Source of the DNA: Rhodoferax sp.
GTDB lineage: Bacteria; Pseudomonadota; Gammaproteobacteria; Burkholderiales; Burkholderiaceae_C
Reading direction: 5' to 3'
Length of the DNA: 64,000 bases
Assembly: GCA_024235935.1 (NCBI GenBank)
Contig: JACKLL010000004.1
Span: 1-64,000 of the forward strand
Shown: piece after piece, positions 30,789 through 40,461 of the stretch
Layout: each line of letters opens with the position of its first letter
How positions within the stretch are numbered: position 1 is the first letter of the stretch
Notes under the pieces: generated by a model
What the model was told of the DNA's origin: nothing
Seen by the model: the letters and a program-made list of their open reading frames with translations, nothing else
Database searches by the model: none
Made by a program: the position numbers and the translations under genes

Positions 30789-31421
30789 TCAGACGCCGGC
30801 CAGTGAGCGCAGGCCGCCCGGATCGACCAGGTTCACGACGCGGCCGGAGCCGCTGATCAGGCTGCGCTCGCGCAAATGGCGCAGGACCCGGGACAGGGTC
30901 TCTGGCGCAATGCCCAGCTGCGCCGCGATCAGGCGCTTGCGCTGCTGCAGCATCACCGCCAGCGAACCCTGCGGGCTGGTCTGTGCATGGCGCAACAGCC
31001 ATTCGGCGCAGCGCGCCTCGGCATCCTTGGCCAGGCGGCTGACGGCCAGCTCGGACTGCTGCCAGTGCGCGGTCGCGACATCACGCAGCACCACCTGCGC
31101 CGAATCGGGCAGACTGTTCATCCAGTCGGTGAAATCGGCCACCGGCAGGCGCCGCAGCACCACCGAGGTTTCCGCCACCGCATCGACCAGACAAGGCTTG
31201 CCCAGGATCGCCGCCGTCGCCTCCAGCCAGACCGGGCCGACCGCCGTGCCCAGCAAATGGCTCAGTCCGTCACCGTCGATCAGCCCCAGCGCAACCCGCC
31301 CGGACTCGACATGCACCACCGCATCCTCCCGAACCCCGCGCCGCAACAGCACGGCGCCCGGCTCCAGCGACTGGCGACGCGCAGGGAGATTGAGCAGGGT
31401 GTGGGGCAACATGGGCCCCAA
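30789..31421 (-). CDS. Crp/Fnr-family transcriptional regulator
   Basis: Regulator of 210 residues with an N-terminal cyclic-nucleotide-type sensory fold and a C-terminal winged helix (HTH in KRLIAAQLGIAPETLSRVLRHLRE, about 163-186). No cluster of N-terminal cysteines is seen, so an Fe-S-sensing FNR type is unlikely; it resembles DNR-like or haem-type members. An FNR-like box lies 27 bases before its ATG (next entry), suggesting autoregulation. It follows the glycerate kinase gene on the same strand after a 67-bp gap. The link to purine catabolism is positional only. Confidence 0.88.
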   Translation of the reverse strand: MGPMLPHTLLNLPARRQSLEPGAVLLRRGVREDAVVHVESGRVALGLIDGDGLSHLLGTAVGPVWLEATAAILGKPCLVDAVAETSVVLRRLPVADFTDWMNSLPDSAQVVLRDVATAHWQQSELAVSRLAKDAEARCAEWLLRHAQTSPQGSLAVMLQQRKRLIAAQLGIAPETLSRVLRHLRERSLISGSGRVVNLVDPGGLRSLAGV

Positions 31422-31447
31422 TGTGCCGCGGATTGGGGGACTTGACC

Positions 31448-31461
31448 TTGAGCAATATCAA
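31448..31461 (-). promoter_or_regulatory. FNR/DNR-type box upstream of the Crp/Fnr gene
   Basis: TTGATATTGCTCAA on the minus strand has the FNR/DNR consensus TTGAT-N4-ATCAA with one mismatch. It lies 27 bases before the ATG of the Crp/Fnr regulator at 30789-31421, in the gap after glycerate kinase. Confidence 0.6.
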
Positions 31462-31488
31462 ACTTGGGACAAACCGCGTTGCACCCGG

Positions 31489-32847
31489 CTACAGCACCAG
31501 AATCGCCCGGAAATCGTTCACGTTGGTGAAGGTCGGCCCGGTGAACACCAGGTCGCCCAGCGGCTCGAAGAAGCCGTAGGCATCGTTGCGGTCCAGGTGG
31601 GCGTCGACCTTCAGGCCCAGGGACGCCGCGCGCGCCAGTGTCTGCGGCTCTACGAAGGCGCCGGCGTTGTCCTCGACGCCATCGATGCCGTCGGTGTCAG
31701 CGGCGAGCGCATAGACGCCGGGCTGACCCTGCAATGCCTGCGCCAGCCCCATGCAGAACTCGCCGGCCCGGCCACCGCGGCCGCGGGCCACACCTTCGGC
31801 ACGCGGACGTACGGTGACCGTGGTCTCGCCGCCGCTGAGGATCACGCAGGGCCGTGCAAACGGCTGGCCCCGGCGTGCCACGGCGCGCGCCAGCGCAGCA
31901 TGCACCTTGCCCACCTCGCGGGACTCGCCCTCGATCTCGTCGCTCAGGATATAGGCCTGCAAGCCAGCCGCACGCGCGGCATCGGCTGCCGCCTCCAGGC
32001 TTTGCTGTGGTGTCGCGATCATGTGCACTTCGTGGCCATTGAATACCGGGTCACCCGGCTTGGGCGTCTCCAGGGTGCCGGCCTCCAGCGCGTGCACGAT
32101 CGCCTGCGGCAGCTCGATGCCGTAGCGCCGCACGATGGCCAGCGCATCGGCGCAGGTGCTGGCGTCGGGTACCGTGGGGCCGCTGGCGATGATGCTGGGG
32201 TCGTCGCCCGGCACGTCGCTGATCGTCAGGGTCACGACCCGGGCCGGCGCGCAGGCAGCCGCCAGTCGGCCGCCCTTGATGCGCGAGAGGTGCTTGCGCA
32301 GGCAGTTCATCTCGGAAATGCTGGCGCCGCTGGCCAGCAAGGCCTTGTTCACCTGCTGCTTGCCCGCCAGGTCGAGCCCCTCCACCGGCAGGCTCAGCAG
32401 CGCCGACCCACCGCCGGAGATCAGGCACAGCACCAGGTCGTCCGGCCCCAGCCCCTGCGCCATGGCCAGGATGCGTTGCGCGGCCACCTCACCGGCAGCG
32501 TCGGGCACCGGGTGCGCCGCCTCCACCACCTCGATGCGCTGGACCAGTCCCGCCGGTCGCTGCGGAACATGGTGGTAACGGGTGACGACCAGGCCCTCGA
32601 GCGGCGCGTCCGCCGGCCACAGGGCTTCGACGGCCTGCGCCATTGCGGCGCCCGCCTTGCCGGCGCCCACCACCACGGTGCGCCCGCCGCTGGCGGCCGT
32701 CGGAGGTTTTGGCAGATGGGGCGCCAGCGCATGCAGCGGCAAGGCGCGCATCACGGCAGTTTCATAGAGTTGATCGAGCAAACGCCGGGCCTCGGCCGCG
32801 TTTTGCGGGATAGTATGGCCACCAGGCGCATGAACGTTGAAATGCAT
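31489..32847 (-). CDS. glycerate kinase type II (DUF4147/MOFRL)
   Basis: Phosphorylates D-glycerate (most members give 2-phosphoglycerate), the last step of glyoxylate use through tartronate semialdehyde. Domain order: an N-terminal DUF4147 nucleotide-binding domain (VVVGAGKAGAAMAQAVEALW about 62-81; LCLISGGGSALL) and a C-terminal MOFRL domain (LSGGETTVTVR, AADTDGIDG). ATG 32847 gives 452 residues; the frame reaches 32994 but that part overlaps the divergent deaminase. No glyoxylate carboligase or tartronate semialdehyde reductase gene is in the window, so the link to ureide-derived glyoxylate is inferred. Confidence 0.92.
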   Translation of the reverse strand: MHFNVHAPGGHTIPQNAAEARRLLDQLYETAVMRALPLHALAPHLPKPPTAASGGRTVVVGAGKAGAAMAQAVEALWPADAPLEGLVVTRYHHVPQRPAGLVQRIEVVEAAHPVPDAAGEVAAQRILAMAQGLGPDDLVLCLISGGGSALLSLPVEGLDLAGKQQVNKALLASGASISEMNCLRKHLSRIKGGRLAAACAPARVVTLTISDVPGDDPSIIASGPTVPDASTCADALAIVRRYGIELPQAIVHALEAGTLETPKPGDPVFNGHEVHMIATPQQSLEAAADAARAAGLQAYILSDEIEGESREVGKVHAALARAVARRGQPFARPCVILSGGETTVTVRPRAEGVARGRGGRAGEFCMGLAQALQGQPGVYALAADTDGIDGVEDNAGAFVEPQTLARAASLGLKVDAHLDRNDAYGFFEPLGDLVFTGPTFTNVNDFRAILVL

Positions 32848-32903
32848 GCGCCGATTCTGCCAAACCCCGAACCTCACCATCGAAGCCCCTGGCAAGCTGA
32901 CAC

Positions 32904-34328
<1,425 letters not shown>

Positions 34329-34346
34329 GGAACCGAAGCGGTTAAA

Positions 34347-35387
34347 GTGAAGCACCCGCAACGGCCCCCTGTCGACGAAAGCCCGTTTCATGCCGATTTC
34401 ACGCTGCCACCCCGCCACCAACGCAGACGCGCCCCCGCGCAAGCCATGATGGGCTGGTTCTCCCGCTTGTTTTCGGGCCGATCCGGCGCGCCGGCAACGC
34501 CGCCGGCGACCCGGCGCCAGGAACCGACCGGCGTGCAAACCGTGCAGGAGCCGATCGATGCGTCGCCGACCGATGTGACGCCGTTGGAAGATCTGCAACC
34601 CGAGGCCCTGCCCGCCTTTCCCTGGCTGCTCGACTGTGCGCCGCTGACCGACACGCCGCTGTCCGAGGCCGAACGTGCCGCGCTGGACGCCTTGTCCCGC
34701 ACGCTGGCGCTGCCAGCCGTTCCCGACAATCTGCTGCCGCGGGCAGCCGCGCTGATTCCGCAACTGATCGCCCTGGTCCGGCAGACCGATCTGCCCACGC
34801 CGGCGATCGCCGAACGTGTCGGCAAGGACACGCTTCTCACGGCCGAAGTGCTGCGCCTGGCCAGCAGCCCGTATTACCGCGCCCAGGGCGACGTCAGCGA
34901 CCTGGAGCAGGCCATCAACCTGATCGGCCTGCAGGGCCTGCAGACCGTGATTGCACGGGTACTGCTCAAGCCGATCTACCAGGCCTCGCCGGGCCCTTTG
35001 AGCGGGCGGGCCGGTCCCCGCATGTGGGAGCACTCGGAAGCGCTGGCACGCCATACCGGCATCCTGGCCGAGCAGTCCGGGCAGTCGGCCTTCGATGGCT
35101 ATCTGCTGGGCATGCTGCATGACACCGGATGGACCGTGGCGCTCAGCGTGATCGACCGCGCCGGCATCACGCTGGCCGTTCCGCCGTCCACGGCGTTTGC
35201 CACCGTGCTCGACGACAAGGTCTGCCGGCTGTTCGGGCTGGCGGCCCAGCGCTGGGACATCACGCCGGGCTTCAAGGCGCTGGCGCAGGATGCCCGGGCC
35301 AACGGCCTGGGAACCGCGCTGCACCCGGTGGCCCAGTTGCTGCGACCCGCGCACCAGCGCTGCATGGAAGAACTGCTGGCCGACTGA
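34347..35387 (+). CDS. HDOD-domain signalling protein
   Basis: A 346-residue protein with an HDOD domain (about residues 130-325): PAIAERVGKDTLLTAEVLRLASSPYYR, the AINLIGLQGLQTVI helix, and HSEALARHTGILAEQS with GMLHDTGWTV. HDOD proteins are catalytically inactive HD relatives linked to signal transduction. The first 130 residues are low-complexity. The start is uncertain: GTG 34347 is preceded by GAGGA 15 bases away, while the ATG at 34446 (MMGWFSRLF) looks like the usual N-terminus of relatives. The gene follows the deaminase by 18 bases. Confidence 0.85.
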   Translation: MKHPQRPPVDESPFHADFTLPPRHQRRRAPAQAMMGWFSRLFSGRSGAPATPPATRRQEPTGVQTVQEPIDASPTDVTPLEDLQPEALPAFPWLLDCAPLTDTPLSEAERAALDALSRTLALPAVPDNLLPRAAALIPQLIALVRQTDLPTPAIAERVGKDTLLTAEVLRLASSPYYRAQGDVSDLEQAINLIGLQGLQTVIARVLLKPIYQASPGPLSGRAGPRMWEHSEALARHTGILAEQSGQSAFDGYLLGMLHDTGWTVALSVIDRAGITLAVPPSTAFATVLDDKVCRLFGLAAQRWDITPGFKALAQDARANGLGTALHPVAQLLRPAHQRCMEELLAD

Positions 35388-35439
35388 GCCCGTGAGGGGC
35401 AGCGAGCGCCTTGTATCTTTCAGTCTTGATGACTGCAGG

Positions 35440-35690
35440 TGGTAGAAGGCTGTGGAGCTTGTGGGCGAAGGTGGGCGCGGTGGGCAACGCGCAGCGTTGT
35501 CCACGGCAAGCCTACCGGTGCGGCGCAGCCGCATCGTCCACAAATCCACAGCTCTGCTCGCCGGCAGCGCTGGTTTCGGACTGACGCACGTAGCCCGCTA
35601 CGCCTCTGGGCTATCGAGCCCGTGTCTGAGCTCTGGGCGCGTGCGTCGGACCGTTCTTCCTGTAACCCGAACGGTTGTAGGAATCTTCGA
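35440..35690 (+). ncRNA. candidate IS110 bridge-type RNA in the left flank of the transposase
   Basis: The 335-bp stretch before the transposase folds into a strongly nested structure. A two-part stem (GCTGTGGA 35449-35456 with TCCACAGC 35545-35552, and TTGTGGG 35459-35465 with TCCACAA 35537-35543) encloses two hairpins with 3-nt GCA loops: an 11-bp stem at 35480-35504 and a 9-bp stem at 35516-35536. A second 8-bp stem (GACGCACG 35583-35590 with CGTGCGTC 35640-35647) encloses TAGCCC/GGGCTA (35591-35596, 35608-35613) and GCCC/GGGC, and a further 7-bp hairpin ACCGTTC/GAACGGT is at 35650-35675. IS110 elements of the IS110 subgroup place their bridge RNA in this position. Start and end are guesses. 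Confidence 0.5.
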
Positions 35691-35722
35691 GTTCGCATAA
35701 ACAAGGATGGGATCGGAAGAAC

Positions 35723-36679
35723 ATGTCTGAAGCTACTTTCATCGGCATCGACGTCTCGCGTGACACCCTGGAGGTAGCCAGTTCCACGCAGACCGCCTCC
35801 TGGCAGCGCACCAACGACACCGCAGGCATCGAGGCGCTGTGCGACGAGCTGGTGGCCCTGGCCCCGGCCCTGATCGTGCTGGAGGCCACCGGCGGCTACG
35901 AATTCGAGGCCGCCTGCGCACTGCAGGCCGTTGGCCTGGCCGTTGCCGTGGTCAATCCGCGCCAGGCGCGTGACTTCGCCCGCGCCATGGGCGCCCTGGC
36001 CAAGACCGACAGCCTGGATGCGCGCATGCTCGCCGCCTTCGCCCGCGTGCTGCACCAGCATCCCGAGCGCGAGCGCTTCGTCAAGCCACTGGCCGACGCC
36101 GAGCTGCAAGGCCTGCAGGCCCTGGTGCTGCGACGGCGCCAGATCGTGGGCATGCTCACCAGCGAGCGCCAGCGCCTGCGCATGTCCCACGCCAGCGCCA
36201 GGCTCAGCATTGAGCAGACCATCGCGTTCCTCAAGACGCAGCTCGACGGCATCGAGGGCCAGTGCGCGACCCATGTGCAGGCGCATCACGGCGCGCTGGC
36301 CCAGGCCCTCTACAGCGTCAAGGGCATCGGTGCGGCCACCGTCGCCACTCTGCTGGCCGAGTTGCCCGAGCTGGGCTCGTTGTGTCGCAGGCGCATCGCC
36401 GCGCTGGTGGGCGTGGCGCCGATCAACCGCGACTCCGGCCAGATGCGCGGGCAGCGCTCTATCTGGGGCGGGCGAGCCGAGGTGCGGCGAACGCTGTACA
36501 TGGCCACCCTGGTGGCCGTGCGCCACAACCCCGTTTTCAAGACCTTCTACCAACGCCTGCTGGCCGCCGGCAAACTCAAGAAGGTCGCACTGGTGGCAGC
36601 CATGCGCAAGATGCTCACGGTGCTCAATGCCATCGCCAAATCTGGCAAACATTGGGAGGATTCGCTTCACAACGCTTGA
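35723..36679 (+). CDS. IS110-family transposase (DEDD-type recombinase)
   Basis: Recombinase of 318 residues that moves the element with a guide RNA. The N-terminal RuvC-like DEDD residues are Asp10 (GIDVSRD), Glu54 (VLEATGGYE), Asp96 and Asp99 (KTDSLDAR). The C-terminal Transposase_20 domain contains the SVKGIGAATVATLLAELPELG helix-hairpin-helix and the serine block INRDSGQMRGQRS, with Ser238 the likely catalytic residue. All key residues are intact, so it may be active. The region upstream (35440-35690) holds the putative guide RNA. Codon use is similar to its surroundings. Confidence 0.95.
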   Translation: MSEATFIGIDVSRDTLEVASSTQTASWQRTNDTAGIEALCDELVALAPALIVLEATGGYEFEAACALQAVGLAVAVVNPRQARDFARAMGALAKTDSLDARMLAAFARVLHQHPERERFVKPLADAELQGLQALVLRRRQIVGMLTSERQRLRMSHASARLSIEQTIAFLKTQLDGIEGQCATHVQAHHGALAQALYSVKGIGAATVATLLAELPELGSLCRRRIAALVGVAPINRDSGQMRGQRSIWGGRAEVRRTLYMATLVAVRHNPVFKTFYQRLLAAGKLKKVALVAAMRKMLTVLNAIAKSGKHWEDSLHNA

Positions 36680-36695
36680 CATCAAAGACGGTTGC

Positions 36696-37391
36696 TCAGA
36701 CCGCCATGTAGCGCCCCGGCCGGTGGTTGACCGCCAGCACCAGGTTGAGCACCACTGCGCCGGCAACCGACCAAGCCACCCGCGGAAGGTCGGCAATGTA
36801 GAGCGCGCCCAGCACGATCAAGGCGTCGATGCCCATCTGCACCGTACCGGCGCGCCAGCCCAAGCGCTCCTGCAGGTACAGCACCAGCACGTTCATGCCG
36901 CCCAGACTGGCGCGGTGGCGAAACAGAATCAGCATGCCGACGCCACACAGCGAGCCTCCCAGCACGGCCGACAGGCCCGGCGCCAGATAGTCGATGCCGA
37001 TGCCGTGCGGCAGCAGCAGGCTGAATACCGACAGCAGGCTGACGGCGGCAAAGGTCTTGAGCGTGAAGTCGCGTCCCATGCGGCGCCAGGCGAACAGGTA
37101 GAACGGCAGGTTGACCAGGAAGAAGGCCCAGCCGAAGTCGATGCCGACCGCGTAGTGCAGCAGAAATGCCAGCCCCGCGGTGCCGCCGGTCAGCAGTCCC
37201 GCCTTGCCGAACATGGCCACGCCCAGGGCCACGATCAGCGTACCGGTGACCAGCGCATGCAGGTCTTCGTGCAAGGGATGGCGGGCCGGCGCTTCGCGCG
37301 GCGCAGGCGGGGCCGGCGGCGGTTCCATGGCCGCGCCGGAATGGGGCAGCGCGGCATCGGCCGCGCGAAGTTGCGTTGGTATGACAGTCAT
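36696..37391 (-). CDS. YitT-family membrane protein
   Basis: Integral membrane protein of the YitT/DUF161 family, 231 residues with an Ala/Pro-rich N-terminal tail of about 40 residues and five hydrophobic segments. The blocks VALGVAMFGKAGLLTGGTAGLAFL and GVGMLILFRHRASLGGMNVL are family signatures. Function in general is unknown; a role in purine or ureide transport is only positional. Its stop lies 17 bases past the transposase stop on the other strand, so the insertion element landed just behind it. It reads with puuD and xdhC. Confidence 0.87.
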   Translation of the reverse strand: MTVIPTQLRAADAALPHSGAAMEPPPAPPAPREAPARHPLHEDLHALVTGTLIVALGVAMFGKAGLLTGGTAGLAFLLHYAVGIDFGWAFFLVNLPFYLFAWRRMGRDFTLKTFAAVSLLSVFSLLLPHGIGIDYLAPGLSAVLGGSLCGVGMLILFRHRASLGGMNVLVLYLQERLGWRAGTVQMGIDALIVLGALYIADLPRVAWSVAGAVVLNLVLAVNHRPGRYMAV

Positions 37392-37513
37392 GGCCCCATT
37401 GGAAAAGACGGGTACGAAGGCAAAACCGGCAGCGTAACGCCACTGGGCGTCAGCGGCGTTGATCCATCACAGGAGATCGGGTTTTGGCCGCCACCCAGGG
37501 CCGGTGTGCCCGG

Positions 37514-38728
37514 CTATTCGGTGCTGGCACCACTGCTGAACCAGCGCCCGATCAGCGCGCGCTCGGCGTCGGTGATGCCGGTGGCATTGTTCATCGGCAT
37601 GATCCGGCTCACCACCACCTGCTGATATACCGCCTGGGCATGCTGCTTCAACGCGGCTGGTGAATCCAGTCGCACGTTCTTCATCTGCAACTGGGCCCCA
37701 TGGCACATGTAGCAGCGCTGCTCCAGCACCGGCTGTACCTCGGCATAGGCGACCGGTACCGTGCTCGCCGGGGCCGGAGCAGCTGCCGCGGCCGCCTGCG
37801 CCGGCGGCCGCATCCAGACGACGGCACCCAGGATGACGATCACCCCGACCAGCGCATACGGCCAGGGATGCGGGTTGCGCCCCAGCTTGTAGCCATGGCG
37901 CATCACGAAGAACTGGCGGATGGCAGCGCCGGCGAACATCATCAGGATCAGCACGATCCAGTTGTACGCATGGCTGTAGGTGAAGCTGTAGTGGTTGCTC
38001 AGCATCGCGAACAGCACCGGCAGCGTGAAATAGGTGTTGTGCACGCTGCGCTGCTTGGCGCGCTGCCCGTGGATGGGATTGACCGGACGGCCCGCGCGCA
38101 GGTCGGCCACCGTCGTGCGCTGGCCCGGGATGATCACGAACAACACATTGGCGCTCATGGCGGTGGCGATCATCGCGCCCACCAGCAGAAAGGCTGCGCG
38201 GCCTGCGAACCAGTGGCAGGCCAGCCAGGCCGCGAAACACACGACCAGCAGCACCAGCGCGCCGACGATGGCATCGCCATTGCGGCGCTGTCCGAAGCCG
38301 CGGCAGATCAGGTCGTACACCATGTAGAACACGACCAGGAACGAGATCGCCACACCGATGGCGGCGCCGCTGGACCAGTTCATCAGCGAGGTGTCGATCA
38401 GATAGGTGCGCGCATTCCACAGATAAGAGACGGTGAACAGCGCAAAGCCGGACAGCCAGGTGCTGTAACTCTCCCAATAGAACCAGTGCAGGTGCTCGGG
38501 CACGACCTTGGGGGCTACCGCGTACTTCTGCGGGTTGTAGAAGCCACCACCGTGCACCGCCCACAACTCGCCGCCGACCCCCGCGTCCTTCAGCGCCTTC
38601 GACACCGGCGGCACCAGCGAGCTGTCGAGAAAGACGAAATAGAAGGAGGAGCCGATCCAGGCAATCGCGGTGATCACATGGACCCACCGCAAAAGGAGAT
38701 TGGCCCAGTCGAGGTAATAACTTTCCAT
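37514..38728 (-). CDS. puuD: membrane-bound urate oxidase PuuD with c-type cytochrome domain
   Basis: Oxidises urate to 5-hydroxyisourate, passing electrons to a haem domain rather than to oxygen like soluble uricases. The 404-residue protein has about eight hydrophobic segments, with RWVHVITAIAWIG near the N-terminus and the LSNHYSFTYSHAYNW block, and a C-terminal cytochrome c domain with CYMCH (339-343). Met in SRIMPM could be the axial haem ligand. A candidate operator and promoter lie about 140 bases upstream. yitT lies downstream on the same strand (122-bp gap) and xdhC upstream (167-bp gap). Confidence 0.94.
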   Translation of the reverse strand: MESYYLDWANLLLRWVHVITAIAWIGSSFYFVFLDSSLVPPVSKALKDAGVGGELWAVHGGGFYNPQKYAVAPKVVPEHLHWFYWESYSTWLSGFALFTVSYLWNARTYLIDTSLMNWSSGAAIGVAISFLVVFYMVYDLICRGFGQRRNGDAIVGALVLLVVCFAAWLACHWFAGRAAFLLVGAMIATAMSANVLFVIIPGQRTTVADLRAGRPVNPIHGQRAKQRSVHNTYFTLPVLFAMLSNHYSFTYSHAYNWIVLILMMFAGAAIRQFFVMRHGYKLGRNPHPWPYALVGVIVILGAVVWMRPPAQAAAAAAPAPASTVPVAYAEVQPVLEQRCYMCHGAQLQMKNVRLDSPAALKQHAQAVYQQVVVSRIMPMNNATGITDAERALIGRWFSSGASTE

Positions 38729-38860
38729 GTGTCAGGTCTTTCGCGGCGTGGCGCTGCAAGCGCACGGCAAGCCACCCTGCTCACCACTGCGGGCGCTGTA
38801 AGCAGGAAGGTGTCGCGAACACGGACCTGTGACCGGCCCGGCTCCGCTGCGACATGGATT

Positions 38861-38880
38861 TTGGAGTGTATACAACTTTG
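38861..38880 (-). promoter_or_regulatory. candidate operator with TGTATACA core, upstream of puuD
   Basis: The core TGTATACA (38867-38874) is identical to the centre of the 16-bp palindrome next to the GntR gene. On the minus strand TTGAAA, 16 bp, TACACT fits a promoter for puuD whose -10 overlaps the core, so binding would block transcription. It lies in the gap behind xdhC, 139 bases ahead of the puuD ATG. Confidence 0.6.
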
Positions 38881-38895
38881 CGCGCATTTCAAGCC

Positions 38896-39726
38896 TCACG
38901 CACCGTGCCGGGGCTCCGGCGCGCTACCCGCCCGAAACTGCAATAACTGTGCCGCCACCGCAATGGCGATCACCTCGGGCTCCTTGCCGGGCACACCGCC
39001 GATACCGATCGGGCAGGTGACGCGTGCCAGTTCATCGTCGCCAAAGCCCCGCTCCTGCAGGCGGTGGCGAAAGCTCGCCCACTTGGTCCGGCTGCCGATC
39101 AGGCCGACATAGGGCAGGTCATCGGCGCGGCGCAGCCGACGCAGGCAGGCCTGGACGATGTCCAGATCCTCGGCATGGCTGAAGCTCATGATCAGCACAA
39201 GGCTTCCGGGCACCAGATCATCGACCGCCGACTGCACCGGCGCCGAATGCTCGCACACCACACTGGCCGGCGGCTGCGCGGGGAACACACTGTCGCGGCT
39301 GTCGATCCAGCGCACCGCAAACGGCAGCCGGGCCAGCACCTCGACCAGGGCCTGCCCGACATGGCCGCCACCGAACAGCGCCAACGGCAGGTGTTGCCGC
39401 GCCAGCCGTATGCGCAATTCAGGCACCGATGCCGCATCGACCCGTTCGAAACGCAGGACCATGACGCCGCCGCAGCACTGGCCGAGGCTGGGGCCCAGCG
39501 CAAACCGGACATCGCCTTCTCCGGCCTCGCCCGCCAGGCGCCGGCGTGCCAGCGCGATGGCCTGGAACTCGACATGGCCGCCGCCGATGGTGCCGACCAC
39601 CGCATCGGCAAACACCGCCATCCAGGTGCCGGCATCGCGCGGCACCGAGCCCTGGGCGGACGCGACCGTGACCCAGACCGCTGGCGCCAGCGCCAGCCGG
39701 TCAAATGCAATAGCGGCATGTTTCAC
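38896..39726 (-). CDS. xdhC: XdhC, xanthine dehydrogenase maturation factor
   Basis: Binds molybdenum cofactor and delivers it in sulfurated form to XdhB. The 276-residue protein shows the XdhC-CoxI N-terminal domain (VTVASAQGSVPRDAGTWMAV, then IGGGHVEFQAI) and the Rossmann-type C-terminal domain (LALFGGGHVGQALVEVL; SFSHAEDLDIV; YVGLIGSRTKW). It is about 8 kb from xdhAB and on the other strand, separated from it by regulator, glycerate kinase, deaminase, HDOD, IS110, YitT and PuuD genes. It is divergent from a lipoprotein gene. Confidence 0.95.
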   Translation of the reverse strand: MKHAAIAFDRLALAPAVWVTVASAQGSVPRDAGTWMAVFADAVVGTIGGGHVEFQAIALARRRLAGEAGEGDVRFALGPSLGQCCGGVMVLRFERVDAASVPELRIRLARQHLPLALFGGGHVGQALVEVLARLPFAVRWIDSRDSVFPAQPPASVVCEHSAPVQSAVDDLVPGSLVLIMSFSHAEDLDIVQACLRRLRRADDLPYVGLIGSRTKWASFRHRLQERGFGDDELARVTCPIGIGGVPGKEPEVIAIAVAAQLLQFRAGSAPEPRHGA

Positions 39727-39878
39727 GATTGGTTACCGGCGAGGTCAGAAACGGGGACAGCGTGATGGGACACAATCGGGCACAGTATGCCTGCAGCGAT
39801 GCGCCAGTGTGGTGCATCCGATGCGGCCTCGCGCCCACTTTCGAAAACCGCTATCCCCATCCGTTGTCGGAGCCGAAC

Positions 39879-40412
39879 TTGACCAAGCCCACCCGCGCGC
39901 CCCTGATGGCGCTGTACGCCGGCGTCGCCGCCTTGCTCGCCAGCTGCGCAGCGCCGTACCGCACACCGACGCCGCAACCGGCTCCGGCACCCGCCATACC
40001 CGCGCCGGGTGTGCCAGCCGACACCGTCCCGCCAGCCGTGGTGATTCCACCGGTCAGCCAGTTGCCCGCCGTCTCCAATGCCACCAGTGCGCTGGCCTAC
40101 CGGCGGGACGCCGCACTGCATCTGTATGCGCACAACGCCCAGCGCATCTACAAGGGCATGTTGCAGCCCCACCTGTACGCCATCGGCGTGCTCGACGTCG
40201 ACATCGACCGCCAGGGGCAGGTCACCGGCATGAACTGGCGCCGTGCACCGAAACACGCGCCCGAGGTGATGGCAGAGATCGTGCGCACGGTACGCGCGGC
40301 AGCACCCTACCCGGTTCCGGCGCGCCTGGGCAAGGTCACCTACAGCGATGTCTGGCTGTGGGACAAGAGCGGCCAGTTCCAGCTCGACACCCTGACCGAA
40401 GGCCAGCTTTAA
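39879..40412 (+). CDS. hypothetical lipoprotein with TonB-like C-terminal domain
   Basis: A 177-residue protein. From the TTG at 39879, which follows GGAG by 9 bases, it has a typical lipoprotein signal (MALYAGVAALLASC with the lipobox cysteine), a Pro/Ala-rich linker, and a C-terminal domain (about 90-177) resembling TonB C-terminal-type folds: YAIGVLDVDIDRQGQVT and the AAPYPVPARL stretch. An ATG at 39906 would start inside the signal. It is divergent from xdhC and converges on uraH. Function is unknown. Confidence 0.7.
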   Translation: MTKPTRAPLMALYAGVAALLASCAAPYRTPTPQPAPAPAIPAPGVPADTVPPAVVIPPVSQLPAVSNATSALAYRRDAALHLYAHNAQRIYKGMLQPHLYAIGVLDVDIDRQGQVTGMNWRRAPKHAPEVMAEIVRTVRAAAPYPVPARLGKVTYSDVWLWDKSGQFQLDTLTEGQL

Positions 40413-40461
40413 GGGCAACTGCACCCGCCACGGCAGGCGGGCAATCCGGCAACGCCCCGGC

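Larger units (their letters stand above)
35440..36690 (+). mobile_element. IS110-family insertion sequence
   Basis: Transposase gene plus structured upstream flank. IS110 elements lack terminal inverted repeats and usually lack target duplication, so ends cannot be seen directly. The left end lies between the HDOD stop (35387) and about 35450. The right end must be near 36680-36696, because the yitT stop is at 36696, only 17 bases past the transposase stop. It sits within the purine region, between the HDOD and YitT genes. Confidence 0.7.
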
